Assembly (NCBI RefSeq): GCF_015350975.1
Contig: NZ_JADKRX010000005.1
Span: 1-64,000, forward strand
Reading direction: 5' to 3'
From: Curtobacterium sp. VKM Ac-1395
GTDB lineage: Bacteria; Actinomycetota; Actinomycetes; Actinomycetales; Microbacteriaceae
Length of the DNA: 64,000 nt
Positions 20,812-28,262 of the stretch are shown here, in pieces. A program made the translations under genes and the position numbers. The first letter of the stretch is position 1. Each line of letters begins with the position of its first letter. The notes under the pieces were generated by a model. The model searched no databases, had not been told where the DNA came from, and was given only the letters and a program-made list of their open reading frames with translations.

Positions 20812-21117
20812 GTGCCGGACCTCTCTGCTTCCCCGACGCTCGACCTCCAGCTCTCGTGGCGTGGCACCTTCGGCCGTGTCCGCGTGTTCCCCGACCGGGT
20901 GCACGCCGAGACGAGCTACGAGCGCGACGGTCTGACGGCGGTGCCGATGGAGCACGTCCAGGGTTGGCGCATCGAGCCGTGCGACTTCGACGCCGTCTGC
21001 GTGGAGTTCGTGACCCCCGAGGACACCTACCGAGTCCTGCTCGACACCTCCGACCGGGGCGTCGCGGCCCTGGCGCTGCAGCGGGTCCTCGGCGAACCGG
21101 CTCCGACCGAGTCCTGA
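20812..21117 (+). CDS. Hypothetical protein (101 residues), PH-like
   Basis: A soluble, beta-rich short protein (LDLQLSWRGTFGRVRVFPDR, then VQGWRIEPCDFDAVCVEF), compatible with a small PH-like or bacterial-PH fold, but I do not recognise a family. The GTG start is chosen because TACGAT lies six bases upstream, exactly the leaderless spacing of the neighbours; a TTG 69 bases earlier is also in frame but has no signals. It ends four bases before a perfect hairpin. Confidence 0.65.
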   Translation: MPDLSASPTLDLQLSWRGTFGRVRVFPDRVHAETSYERDGLTAVPMEHVQGWRIEPCDFDAVCVEFVTPEDTYRVLLDTSDRGVAALALQRVLGEPAPTES

Positions 21118-21120
21118 CGC

Positions 21121-21156
21121 ACCACGGCCGCCGACCAGCAGGTCGGCGGCCGTGGT
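21121..21156. terminator. Perfect 16-bp hairpin between convergent genes
   Basis: ACCACGGCCGCCGACC and its exact complement close an AGCA loop. It starts three bases after the stop of the 101-residue gene and ends 22 bases from the stop of the lipoprotein gene on the other strand, so it should end transcription from both sides. Confidence 0.8.
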
Positions 21157-21178
21157 CCGCGCGTCGGGGTCGGACCGG

Positions 21179-21817
21179 TCAGTCGTCCGTGTCGACCGTG
21201 TTCGTCACCGTCGCACCGGAACCGGCGTCGATGCGGATGCTGTGCTTCGTGCCGGCGTCGTCGCGCACGTCGCCCTCCCAGACGACCTTCCCGAGGTGGT
21301 CGTCGAGCCCGAGCTCGGTGACCGTCCCGGCGACGACGTCCTGGAGCTTCCCGGCGGCGTCGGCGACGTCGAGCTCCGCAGCGGCCACGAAGCGCTCGTT
21401 CTCCCGCACGTCGTCGGCGTCGGAGTCGTCCACGGTCGGGGTGCCCTCGACGGCGGACCCGGCGGCGTTCGTGTGCACCTCGTGCTCCTGGCCGTCCGAC
21501 GTCACGACGAGGACCTGCCAGGTGGTGCCGCCGCGCTCCTGCTCGACGCCGACGACGGTGGGGGCGCCGGAGTCGACGGCGTCACGGGCGGTCGCAGCGG
21601 CGGACACCAGGGCGTCGTTCGACGCGGCGGCCGAGGTGGCGGCGCCGCTGGTCGAGCCGGCGACCGCGCCCGAGGACTGCGCGGTACCGGTGCCGGCAGC
21701 GGTGTCGTCGTCGTCGCGGTCGTCGCTCGCGCAGCCGGTCACGACGAGGGCCCCGGCGAGGAGCACGGAGGCGGAGAGGGCGATGCGGCGGGTGCGGGTC
21801 ATGTCGGTGATGTCCAT
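21179..21817 (-). CDS. PepSY-like lipoprotein linked to a two-component system
   Basis: 212 residues. N-terminal lipoprotein signal: basic TRTRR, hydrophobic core, lipobox VTGC with the acylated cysteine at 29, then an acidic, Ser/Ala/Gly-rich linker. The remainder (about 75-212) looks like two PepSY-type repeats, each an alpha/beta unit ending in a DGxEHEVxxNA or DDAGTKHSIRIDA strand. Such domains are usually regulators or inhibitors at the membrane surface. It lies 91 bases beyond the histidine kinase gene, on the same strand but with its own promoter region, which contains CTGAAGC-N4-CTGAAGC (21842-21859) at the same distance from the start as in front of the response regulator. Presumably the target gene of that system. 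Confidence 0.8.
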   Translation of the reverse strand: MDITDMTRTRRIALSASVLLAGALVVTGCASDDRDDDDTAAGTGTAQSSGAVAGSTSGAATSAAASNDALVSAAATARDAVDSGAPTVVGVEQERGGTTWQVLVVTSDGQEHEVHTNAAGSAVEGTPTVDDSDADDVRENERFVAAAELDVADAAGKLQDVVAGTVTELGLDDHLGKVVWEGDVRDDAGTKHSIRIDAGSGATVTNTVDTDD

Positions 21818-21841
21818 GGGCACCACCCTCGGGGTCAGGTG

Positions 21842-21859
21842 CTGAAGCAGGCCTGAAGC
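21842..21859 (-). promoter_or_regulatory. Direct-repeat box upstream of the PepSY lipoprotein gene
   Basis: Two CTGAAGC heptamers (plus-strand spelling; GCTTCAG toward the gene) repeat with an 11-base period, 25 bases from the start codon at 21817. GAGGGT at 21825-21830, eleven bases nearer the gene, is either a weak -10 or a ribosome site. The layout is identical to that at 23932-23949. Confidence 0.65.
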
Positions 21860-21908
21860 CGTCTGGACAGCCGCCCGGTCAGTCGCAGGGACAGCCGTGT
21901 CACCCCGG

Positions 21909-23237
21909 TCAGCCGCCGAGCGGCAGTCGCACCACGAACCGCGCGCCCCCGAGCGGCGACGTCACGACCTCGACGGACCCGCCGTGCGCCCGCACCGCGT
22001 CACGCACGATGGCCAGCCCGAGGCCCGACCCGCCGGCGTCGCGGCTGCGGGACTCGTCGAGGCGGACGAAGCGGTCGAACACCCGCTCGCGCTCGGACTC
22101 GGGCACGCCGCTGCCGTCGTCGTCGACGGTCAGCTCCGCCGCTCCCCCGACCTCGCGCACGGCGACGGCGATCCGCTCGCGCGCGTGCCGGCAGGCGTTG
22201 TCCACGAGGTTCCGGACGACCCGGCTGAGCACCCGGTCGTCGCCGAGCACCCGGGCGGCACTGATCCCCGAGCCGTCGACGGTGCAGACGCCAGCGCCCC
22301 GGGTCCGCGACACCTCGGCCAGCGCCAGGTCGTCGAGGTCCACCGCACGCCGCTCCCCGATCCCGCGCTCGTCGAGCCGGGAGAGCTCGAGCAGCCCGTC
22401 GACGAGGCCGGCGAGGCGGTCGTTCTCCGCGAGGACGACCTCGGTCAGCTCGTCGACGTCGATCCGGTCGGGATGGGCCCTGGCGACGGAGGCGTGCTGC
22501 CGCACCGACGCGATCGGCGACCGCAGCTCGTGCGACGCGTCGGCGACGAACCGCCGCTGCGCCACCGCGGCCCGCTCGAGCCGGTCGAGCATGTCGTTCA
22601 TGGTGTCCGCCAGCCGGGCGACCTCGTCCCCGGTCTCCGGCACCGCGACCCGCACGCCGTGCGACGCCGCGCGGACCGTGGCGACCTCGCGGCGGATCCG
22701 CTCGACGGGCCGGAGCGACCGGCCGACGACGATCCACGTCCCGATGCCCATCAGCGTCACGAGGAGCGGGACACCGATCGCGAGCAGGGTCACCACCGCG
22801 GTCGTCGCCGTGTCGGCGGCGTCGAGCGACGCACCGTAGACGATGGTCGCCTCGGACCCGCCGGGCAGGTCGACGTCGTCGGCGACGAGCAGCCACCGCT
22901 CCCCGTCGAGCGTGACCCGCGACTCGTCCGCCGTCGGGAGCGCCGGCGGGTCGGCATCGTCACCGTGTGCGAGGACGCGGCCGCCGTCACCGACGACCTG
23001 CACGAGGACCTCGTCGTAGCCGTCCACCGCCGAGGCGCCGTCGGCCTCGACCCGCGCGGCGGCCTGCTCGAGACCGCTCTCGGCACCGGCACGCACGCCG
23101 TCGACGAGCACGAGCCGCAGCACGGTGACGAACGCCACGGACCCGATGACCAGGGCCCCCAGCACCACGAGCACCGCGGCGAGGGTCGTCCGCGCCCGGA
23201 GGCTCTGCGGGCGGTGGACCCGCCCCCGCTCAGGCAC
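21909..23237 (-). CDS. Sensor histidine kinase (OmpR-type partner)
   Basis: 442 residues. One helix at about 18-40, an extracytoplasmic sensor segment of some 110 residues, a second helix near 155-175, HAMP, then HisKA with the phospho-histidine in ADASHELRSPIASV and HATPase with DDDGSGVPESE and GGSGLGLAIV. The GTG start overlaps the last eight bases of the response-regulator gene, so the pair is co-translated. Transmembrane topology and partner suggest sensing of an envelope or metal signal; the ligand is not evident. The longer open frame upstream is inside the regulator gene and was not used. Confidence 0.9.
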   Translation of the reverse strand: MPERGRVHRPQSLRARTTLAAVLVVLGALVIGSVAFVTVLRLVLVDGVRAGAESGLEQAAARVEADGASAVDGYDEVLVQVVGDGGRVLAHGDDADPPALPTADESRVTLDGERWLLVADDVDLPGGSEATIVYGASLDAADTATTAVVTLLAIGVPLLVTLMGIGTWIVVGRSLRPVERIRREVATVRAASHGVRVAVPETGDEVARLADTMNDMLDRLERAAVAQRRFVADASHELRSPIASVRQHASVARAHPDRIDVDELTEVVLAENDRLAGLVDGLLELSRLDERGIGERRAVDLDDLALAEVSRTRGAGVCTVDGSGISAARVLGDDRVLSRVVRNLVDNACRHARERIAVAVREVGGAAELTVDDDGSGVPESERERVFDRFVRLDESRSRDAGGSGLGLAIVRDAVRAHGGSVEVVTSPLGGARFVVRLPLGG

Positions 23238-23907
23238 CGTCGTCCGCCAGCCGGTAGCCGGCACCCCGCACCGTCTCGATCGTGGCGCGTCCGAACGGCC
23301 GGTCGACCTTGCGACGGAGGTGTCCGACGTAGACCTCCACGATGTTCGGGTCACCGTCGAAGTCGACGTCCCACACGTTCTCGATCACCTCGCGCTTCGA
23401 GCAGACCTGCCCGGCCCGGCGGACGAGGAACTCCAGCACCGCGAACTCGCGGCTCGTCAGGTCGAGGGGCGTGTCACCGCGGGCAGCCGTCCGCGCTGCC
23501 GGGTCGACGCGCAGGTCCCCCACGGTCAGGACGGCGGGCCGCTCCCGCGCACCACGGCGCACCAGGGCGCGGAGACGGGCGACGAGCACCGGGTGCGAGA
23601 ACGGCTTCGTCACGTAGTCGTCGGCGCCGGCGTCGAGCGCCTCGACCTGGTCCCACTCGCCGTCCTTCGCCGTGAGCATGAGCACCGGCGTCCAGTTGCC
23701 CTCGGCCCGCAGCTGCCCGCAGACTGCCCAGCCGCTCAGGCCCGGCATCATCAGGTCGAGCACGACGGCGTCGTAGTGGAACTCGCGCGCGTGCCACAGG
23801 CCGTCGATGCCGTCGTGGGCGACGTCGACCGCCCAGCCCTCGGCTTCGAGCCCGCGGCGCACACCGTCGGCGAGTCGGACCTCGTCATCGACCACCAGGA
23901 CACGCAT
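23230..23907 (-). CDS. OmpR/PhoB-family response regulator
   Basis: 225 residues. Receiver domain (1 to about 115) with the acidic pair VVDDE, the phospho-acceptor D51 in VVLDLMMPGLSG, the TAKDG switch threonine and the KPFS lysine; winged-helix DNA-binding domain (about 128-222) ending VRGAGYRLADDG. Two ATGs are possible. The second (23907) is chosen because GACAAT lies seven bases upstream (leaderless pattern) and because the direct-repeat box is then 25 bases away, exactly as in front of the lipoprotein gene. Likely autoregulated through that box. Confidence 0.92.
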   Translation of the reverse strand: MRVLVVDDEVRLADGVRRGLEAEGWAVDVAHDGIDGLWHAREFHYDAVVLDLMMPGLSGWAVCGQLRAEGNWTPVLMLTAKDGEWDQVEALDAGADDYVTKPFSHPVLVARLRALVRRGARERPAVLTVGDLRVDPAARTAARGDTPLDLTSREFAVLEFLVRRAGQVCSKREVIENVWDVDFDGDPNIVEVYVGHLRRKVDRPFGRATIETVRGAGYRLADDGA

Positions 23908-23914
23908 GGCCGCC

Positions 23915-23949
23915 ATTGTCCTCGGGCCGCGCTGAAGCGGGCCTGAAGC
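23915..23949 (-). promoter_or_regulatory. Predicted autoregulated promoter of the response-regulator operon
   Basis: Heptamers CTGAAGC at 23932-23938 and 23943-23949 (11-base period) flank the -35 position. GACAAT at 23915-23920 is the -10, eleven bases nearer the gene and seven bases before the ATG. Tandem heptamers about 11 bases upstream of the -10 are the standard binding layout for OmpR/PhoP-type regulators. Confidence 0.65.
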
Positions 23950-24055
23950 GGTGGTGGTGACCGCCCACGGTCTGGAGGCTCGGCGCGGGCCGGTCCCGCG
24001 CCTCCCGTCCGGTGGTCGGCCGGGTGGGCGCTCCGGCGACCGCGCGGGACGGGCC

Positions 24056-24268
24056 TCAGACGAGCAGCAGGATCCCGGCGACGATCGAGGCGGCGGTGAT
24101 CGCCAGGGCGATCAGCAGCAGGACCAGGTGCACCCGGTAGAAGGTCGTCGGGCGGCCGGCTGCGTCACGCGCGCGGGTGTCCTTCGCGACCCGCTGGAAG
24201 AAGCGGGGCCAGGCGACCAGGTTGAACAGGGCACCGATGAACAGGACGACTGCGGCGAAGACGAGCAC
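24056..24268 (-). CDS. SCO4848-family small membrane protein
   Basis: 70 residues with two membrane helices (about 2-20 and 46-68) around a conserved polar loop (AWPRFFQRVAKDTRARD, then GRPTTFYRVHLVLL). This matches the SCO4848 family of actinobacterial membrane proteins, function unknown. The start is GTG, six bases after TAGACT with no Shine-Dalgarno (leaderless pattern). It stands alone between the two-component operon and the peptidase cassette. Confidence 0.8.
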   Translation of the reverse strand: MLVFAAVVLFIGALFNLVAWPRFFQRVAKDTRARDAAGRPTTFYRVHLVLLLIALAITAASIVAGILLLV

Positions 24269-24328
24269 CTCGGGAGTCTACCGACGGCGTCCGAGGTGCT
24301 CGGGCCTGCGTCGCTCCGGTCCGGGGTG

Positions 24329-24353
24329 CTCGGCCGCCCCCAACGCGGCCGAG
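24329..24353. terminator. Hairpin in the gap upstream of the SCO4848-family gene
   Basis: CTCGGCCGC and GCGGCCGAG pair perfectly around CCCCAAC. It lies between the membrane-protein gene ending at 24445 and the SCO4848-family gene, both minus strand. A weaker stem, GACCCGT/ACGGGTC (24422-24446), overlaps the stop of the upstream gene. Confidence 0.5.
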
Positions 24354-24376
24354 TCCCACCGGCGATCACCACACGA

Positions 24377-24393
24377 AGTGTAGCAATGGCTAC
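24377..24393 (-). promoter_or_regulatory. A/T-rich island with GTAGC-AATG-GCTAC palindrome
   Basis: A 14-base palindrome (24380-24393) sits inside a conspicuously A/T-rich patch (about 24370-24412) in otherwise G/C-dense sequence; on the minus strand a TACACT hexamer (24377-24382) overlaps it. It could be an operator over a promoter reading left toward the SCO4848-family gene, though that gene also has its own -10 at its start. Confidence 0.35.
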
Positions 24394-24444
24394 GAACATA
24401 CACTCCGTGGCGTCCCACGTCGACCCGTGCCCGCTCCGGACGGG

Positions 24445-25371
24445 TCAGGAGGCGTCGAGCGCGGCCTCGGCCCGGGCGAGGGCGGTGCGCTCGTGGTCGT
24501 CGAGCGAGGACCGTGAGCTGCGGACGCCGTCGTTGATCTCGACGATCAGCCGGCTGAGCCGCGTGGCGGGGTCGGCGGTGGCCGGGTACTCGTTGTCGCT
24601 GCCCATGCGGGCGTGCAGCGGCGTGAGGGTCGCGATCGCGGTCTCCACGGCGCGGGCACGCCGGGCACGGGCGGTGCGGTGCCCGATGACGAGCAGGAGC
24701 ATGCCCGACGCGACGCAGAGGACCGCGCCCGGGGTGGCGATGTCGTACGGCAGCGAGAGCCGCCGGGTCAGGGCGACGTCCCCGAACACGTGTGCGAGGT
24801 CCATCACGATGACGACCACCATCCGCACGACCCCGGCCACACCGCCGAGCACGAGGACCCAGAGCCCGACGAGGTCCGTGCGCGTGCGGGCCTCGCGGAC
24901 GTGCAGCACGCAGATCCACCCGGTGGCGGCGAGGGCCACCCCGAGGTAGACCGTCTGCGCGATCGAGTAGACCGCCGCTGCCGGCTCGGCCCCGGCGACG
25001 AGCATGAAGGTCGTCGTCGTCGGGGGCTTGTCGAGCACGACGAACGCGGTGACGATCACGACCCCGACGACGGCGCAGGACACGATGATCGCGGTCCGCA
25101 ACCACCGACTGTCAGCACCGACGGCCTTCGCGACGCCCCAGAGCAGCGTGCTCGTGCCGGCGATCATCAGGCAGTCGCCGACCACGGTCACGACGTTCCG
25201 GCCGCCGACCAGGGGGTCGAGCCAGCGGTAGAGCGGGTCGACGTTCGTGACGATCGTGGCGGAGAACAGCAGGAACGTCACGGCCAACGTGCGGTCCTGC
25301 CCGCGCTGCAGGACGAACAGGACGACCGCACCCGCGACGAGCAGGACGGCCTGGGCGACGGCGAGGATCAT
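24445..25371 (-). CDS. Seven-helix membrane protein of the MAB_1171c / DUF6545 type
   Basis: 308 residues. Seven hydrophobic helices fill residues 1 to about 225, then a charged cytoplasmic tail of roughly 80 residues. Seen: NVDPLYRWLDPLVGGRNVVT in loop 2, typical of the group I recall as MAB_1171c-family putative transporters. It follows the ImmA/IrrE-type gene by 13 bases with no promoter between, so it is the third gene of a three-gene unit. Members of this group are usually found next to a Zn peptidase and a helix-turn-helix protein. Function unproven: it could be the sensor or the protected target of the peptidase module. Confidence 0.75.
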   Translation of the reverse strand: MILAVAQAVLLVAGAVVLFVLQRGQDRTLAVTFLLFSATIVTNVDPLYRWLDPLVGGRNVVTVVGDCLMIAGTSTLLWGVAKAVGADSRWLRTAIIVSCAVVGVVIVTAFVVLDKPPTTTTFMLVAGAEPAAAVYSIAQTVYLGVALAATGWICVLHVREARTRTDLVGLWVLVLGGVAGVVRMVVVIVMDLAHVFGDVALTRRLSLPYDIATPGAVLCVASGMLLLVIGHRTARARRARAVETAIATLTPLHARMGSDNEYPATADPATRLSRLIVEINDGVRSSRSSLDDHERTALARAEAALDAS

Positions 25372-25384
25372 CGCGGGTGTCCGC

Positions 25385-25846
25385 TCAGCCGAAGACGCCG
25401 CGGAAGGCGCTCGGCCGGCTGCGGTGGTCGCGGATGAGCTGCGCGAGGCGGTCGGCGAAGTGCTCGGCCTCCCGTTCGAAGGCGTTCTCGAACAAGCCGC
25501 GCGCCATGGCCCGCTCGACCTTGTACTCGGGCAGGTCCGGGATGACGTCCCGGATGTACGCCGACTGCGCCGCGGCGTCGTGGTGGGCGTGCAGCACGTG
25601 GCCGAGCTCGTGCCCGATCACGAACGCGCGGAAGGTGCGCGAGGGGGACGGCGAGATCATGATGAGGTGCTGGTGCTCGAGCGTCGCGACGAAGCCGCAG
25701 ACGGGCTCGTTCGCCAGGAAGGCCTCTTCCCGCACGACGATCGGCTTGCCGACGATCTCCGAGGCCACGCGGACGGCGTCGTCCACGTCCGCCCAGCGCT
25801 CGTCGCGTCCGCGGTCCCAGAAGGCGTCCACCCGGTCAGCGGTCAC
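25385..25846 (-). CDS. ImmA/IrrE-type zinc metallopeptidase
   Basis: 153 residues. Zincin motif HELGH at residues 79-83, with the downstream third ligand in the EREAEHFADRL helix (E126), as in ImmA and IrrE. In those families the peptidase cleaves a cognate helix-turn-helix repressor to switch on a response. The GTG start overlaps the TGA of the XRE gene (GTGA), so the two proteins are made together. There is no signal peptide; cytoplasmic. The active-site residues are intact, so an active peptidase is expected; the substrate is presumably the neighbour but that is inference. Confidence 0.85.
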   Translation of the reverse strand: MTADRVDAFWDRGRDERWADVDDAVRVASEIVGKPIVVREEAFLANEPVCGFVATLEHQHLIMISPSPSRTFRAFVIGHELGHVLHAHHDAAAQSAYIRDVIPDLPEYKVERAMARGLFENAFEREAEHFADRLAQLIRDHRSRPSAFRGVFG

Positions 25847-26283
25847 GGCAGGATCCCGCGCTGCGACTCCTCCTCGATCACCGCGGCGATCCGGCGGAGG
25901 GCGTCGGGTGAGAGCTCGCCGGGGAACGTGCGGGCGGCGAACCCGCTGACCCGGGCCGAGCGGAGCGACCGGACGAGGGCGAGCTGCGCGCCGATCCGCT
26001 CCGGGATCTGGCTGTCCTCGAGCAGGAAGCGCTCGTCGACCTCGAAGAAGCCGGCGAGGAGCTGCAGCAGCGCGGTGTCCCGGTTGCGACGACCGTCGCC
26101 CGAGATCATGTAGGTCCACTTCGCACGGGAGAGCGATCCGCCGTGGGCGTCGACCCACTCCTCGATCGCAGAGAACGGCACCGGCGCGCCGCGCTGCGAC
26201 TCCTCGAAGTCGAGCAGCAGGTTGAGCCGACGTGCGAGTTCGGCGGCGTCGAGCGCGCCGCCCTTCGGTTCGTGCGTGTCCAT
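25843..26283 (-). CDS. XRE-type helix-turn-helix regulator
   Basis: 146 residues. The N-terminal half carries an HTH of the Cro/CI type (about 14-75: LARRLNLLLDF, then GSLSRAKWTYMISGDG as the recognition region). The C-terminal half is helical and polar, ending in an exposed EEESQRGILP, a possible cleavage region. ATG start with GGAGGGGG about eleven bases upstream. First gene of XRE-peptidase-membrane protein. It begins only 60 bases past tRNA-Lys, on the same strand, with the tRNA terminator between. No other recognisable promoter is in the gap, so read-through from the tRNA is possible. Confidence 0.8.
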   Translation of the reverse strand: MDTHEPKGGALDAAELARRLNLLLDFEESQRGAPVPFSAIEEWVDAHGGSLSRAKWTYMISGDGRRNRDTALLQLLAGFFEVDERFLLEDSQIPERIGAQLALVRSLRSARVSGFAARTFPGELSPDALRRIAAVIEEESQRGILP

Positions 26284-26310
26284 GCGTCCCGACCCCCTCC
26301 GGATACACGA

Positions 26311-26334
26311 AGACCCCCGCCGGAGCGAGGGTCT
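26311..26334 (-). terminator. Hairpin behind tRNA-Lys
   Basis: AGACCC pairs with GGGTCT and, inside, CGC with GCG around TCCG (one G-T wobble between). It starts nine bases after the tRNA 3' end. It must leak if the XRE gene depends on the tRNA promoter. Confidence 0.5.
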
Positions 26335-26342
26335 CAGTCGTG

Positions 26343-26415
<73 letters not shown>

Positions 26416-26528
26416 ATGCACTCTGCTTGCGAGTGCCGTTCCGGTGTGTGTCCCGCAACGGGAATCAACAATAGCATGGGATTCGGGCGCCCGAGAACAC
26501 CTCCGGGTCCCGACCGAACAGGAGCACC

Positions 26529-26999
26529 ATGACCGACCGTCTCGTCGCCGGCGACACCGCCCCGGACTTCACCCTGCAGGACCAGGACGGCACCGAGCAC
26601 ACCCTCGGGTCCCTGCGCGGACGCAAGGTCATCGTGTACTTCTACCCCGCGGCGTCCACCCCGGGCTGCACCACCGAGGCCTGCGACTTCCGCGACAACA
26701 TGTCCTCGTTGCAGGCCGCCGGGTACGAGGTCCTCGGCGTGTCGAAGGACGACCTCCCCGCCCTCGCGACCTTCAAGGACGAGCAGGCCCTGACCTTCCC
26801 GCTGCTGAGCGACCCGGACCTCGCGGTGCACAAGGCGTACGCGGCCTGGGGCGAGAAGAACACCTACGGCAAGGTCGTCACCGGCACGATCCGGTCGACG
26901 ATCGTCGTCGACGAGGACGGCACCGTGCAGCTCCCCCTCTACAACGTGAAGGCGACCGGTCACGTGGCGAGCCTCCGGAAGAAGCTCGGCCTGGTCTGA
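26529..26999 (+). CDS. bcp: Thioredoxin-dependent thiol peroxidase (Bcp/PrxQ)
   Basis: 156 residues, the typical length. Reduces hydroperoxides in the cytoplasm using the peroxidatic cysteine C47 and, four residues on, the resolving C52 in STPGCTTEACDFR. An FxLxDQDG start and the Arg-containing STIVVDEDG strand complete the peroxiredoxin fold. ATG with AGGAG six bases upstream. It is divergent from tRNA-Lys and ends at a long bidirectional hairpin. Confidence 0.95.
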   Translation: MTDRLVAGDTAPDFTLQDQDGTEHTLGSLRGRKVIVYFYPAASTPGCTTEACDFRDNMSSLQAAGYEVLGVSKDDLPALATFKDEQALTFPLLSDPDLAVHKAYAAWGEKNTYGKVVTGTIRSTIVVDEDGTVQLPLYNVKATGHVASLRKKLGLV

Positions 27000-27003
27000 G
27001 TCT

Positions 27004-27064
27004 GCGACGCGCTGGAGGCCCGGTGCCGGTCCCTGGGACCGGCACCGGGCCTCCAGTGCGTCGC
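27004..27064. terminator. Bidirectional terminator, 29-bp stem
   Basis: Arms starting GCGACGCGCTGGAGG and ending CCTCCAGTGCGTCGC pair over 29 positions with one mismatch; the inner core again is GGCCCGGTGCC/GGCACCGGGCC. It starts four bases after the bcp stop and faces the convergent membrane-protein gene. Confidence 0.85.
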
Positions 27065-27106
27065 CGGTGGTGTCGCCGGCGGTGACGGTGGTGGCGTCGC
27101 TGGGCG

Positions 27107-27529
27107 CTACTCGACCCGGCGGGCCAACGTGGTCGTCACCGACTTCGACAGCACCAGCGTGATGGCGACGAGCGCCGGCAGGAGCAGTGCCCACCCGACC
27201 GCCGGGACCCGGAACACGCCCTGGAACGCGCCGATCGCGAGCGCTCCCTGCAGGACCTGCCACACGACGATGCCGCTGCGCACCCACGGCCGGCTGCGCC
27301 AGAGACCGACGAGCAGCGACCCGAGCCACAGCGCCGCGATCGCCGCCAGCACCACGAGGGCGATGCCGGACGCCACGCTCGTGGCCGGGGCGACGAGGAG
27401 CTCGACGAGCAGGACGACCGTCACGACCGCGACGGCGAGGAACTCGAGCGCGAGGACGATGAGCAGGCCGTACATCGCCCGCGACCGCGGCTCGGGAGCG
27501 TCGGGGACGGTCGAGGTGGGGTCAGACAC
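27107..27529 (-). CDS. Four-helix membrane protein, unknown function
   Basis: 140 residues. Short polar N-terminus with two prolines and PEPRSRAM, then four hydrophobic helices (about 20-42, 50-70, 80-97, 101-122) and a basic C-terminus ARRVE. GTG start with GGAGG six bases upstream. It is divergent from the whiB1-type gene across a 264-base gap and convergent with bcp. No family recognised. Confidence 0.75.
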   Translation of the reverse strand: MSDPTSTVPDAPEPRSRAMYGLLIVLALEFLAVAVVTVVLLVELLVAPATSVASGIALVVLAAIAALWLGSLLVGLWRSRPWVRSGIVVWQVLQGALAIGAFQGVFRVPAVGWALLLPALVAITLVLSKSVTTTLARRVE

Positions 27530-27793
27530 AGAGATCCTCCAGCATTGCAACCCTTGATTTGGTCATATCAGTATGGAACGATGTTCGAGGTCGTTTGGAC
27601 GGCACGATGTGGTGTGCGTCTCCCGTGGTTCGACGCTCCTCCCCCGAGCGTTCTGCGGGCGTCAGGCTCTCCCCGCGCGGTTTCCTCCCCACAGGATCTT
27701 CCCGCTCGTCACATGTGCATGTGCAGAGTCCTCCAGCCCCGAACCACGGCCCCGGCCTGCCGTTCGAGCACTGACATCAAGGAGCACCACCAC
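27530..27793. promoter_or_regulatory. Promoter gap of the whiB1-type gene
   Basis: 264 bases without a gene. The first 50 are unusually A/T-rich and contain TTGATT (27554-27559) and, 17 bases on, AACGAT (27577-27582), a plausible promoter reading right that would give a long untranslated leader of about 200 bases before whiB. Long leaders are common for whiB genes. The rest shows no further motif that I can support. Confidence 0.4.
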
Positions 27794-28042
27794 ATGGATT
27801 GGCGTGACAAGGCAGCTTGCCTCACCGCAGACCCCGAGCTCTTCTTCCCCGTCGGGAACACCGGGCCCGCGGTGGACCAGATCGAGAAGGCCAAGTCGGT
27901 GTGCGCTCGTTGCACGGTGACGGAGATGTGCCTGCAGTACGCACTCGAGAACAACCAGGACTCCGGTGTCTGGGGTGGCCTCAGCGAGGACGAGCGTCGC
28001 GCGCTCAAGCGCCGCGCCGCTCGGGCTCGCCGCGCCTCCTGA
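27794..28042 (+). CDS. whiB1: WhiB-family iron-sulfur regulator, WhiB1 type
   Basis: 82 residues, compact form. Four cysteines (C9, C37, C40, C46) in the C-x27-C-x2-C-x5-C spacing bind a [4Fe-4S] cluster; GVWGG at 58-62 is the turn that contacts sigma factor in relatives, followed by a basic DNA-binding tail KRRAARARRAS. ATG with AAGGAG nine bases upstream. Short, with the cluster starting near residue 9, it fits WhiB1 rather than WhiB2. It ends 87 bases before dyad repeat copy 2. Confidence 0.93.
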   Translation: MDWRDKAACLTADPELFFPVGNTGPAVDQIEKAKSVCARCTVTEMCLQYALENNQDSGVWGGLSEDERRALKRRAARARRAS

Positions 28043-28128
28043 CGCCGCAGCACTGACACCGACGCCCGTCGTGCCCCTCGGGGTGCGGCGGGCGTCGTCG
28101 TGCGCGGGGCGGCGGCTGGGCTCGCAAA

Positions 28129-28188
28129 ACACCGGCGTTCTCCAGTCACGCCGCGGGAAGTCGCGGCGTGGTAGCTGAACACCGGTGT
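28129..28188. repeat. Dispersed 60-bp dyad element, copy 2
   Basis: ACACCGGCGT (28129-28138, one change) and ACACCGGTGT (28179-28188) start 50 bp apart. The centre is CACGCCGCG, GGAAGT loop, CGCGGCGTG: a perfect nine-pair stem. Flanks CTCGCAAA and TTTCGCGA extend the dyad. It lies between convergent genes, 87 bases from the whiB1 stop and 75 from the kinase stop. Confidence 0.88.
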
Positions 28189-28262
28189 TTCGCGATGCCC
28201 GGACCCGCCCTGGCCAGGCGCACGCTCGGCTCGGCACGGCTCGGACGCGCACGCGCGCGGGG

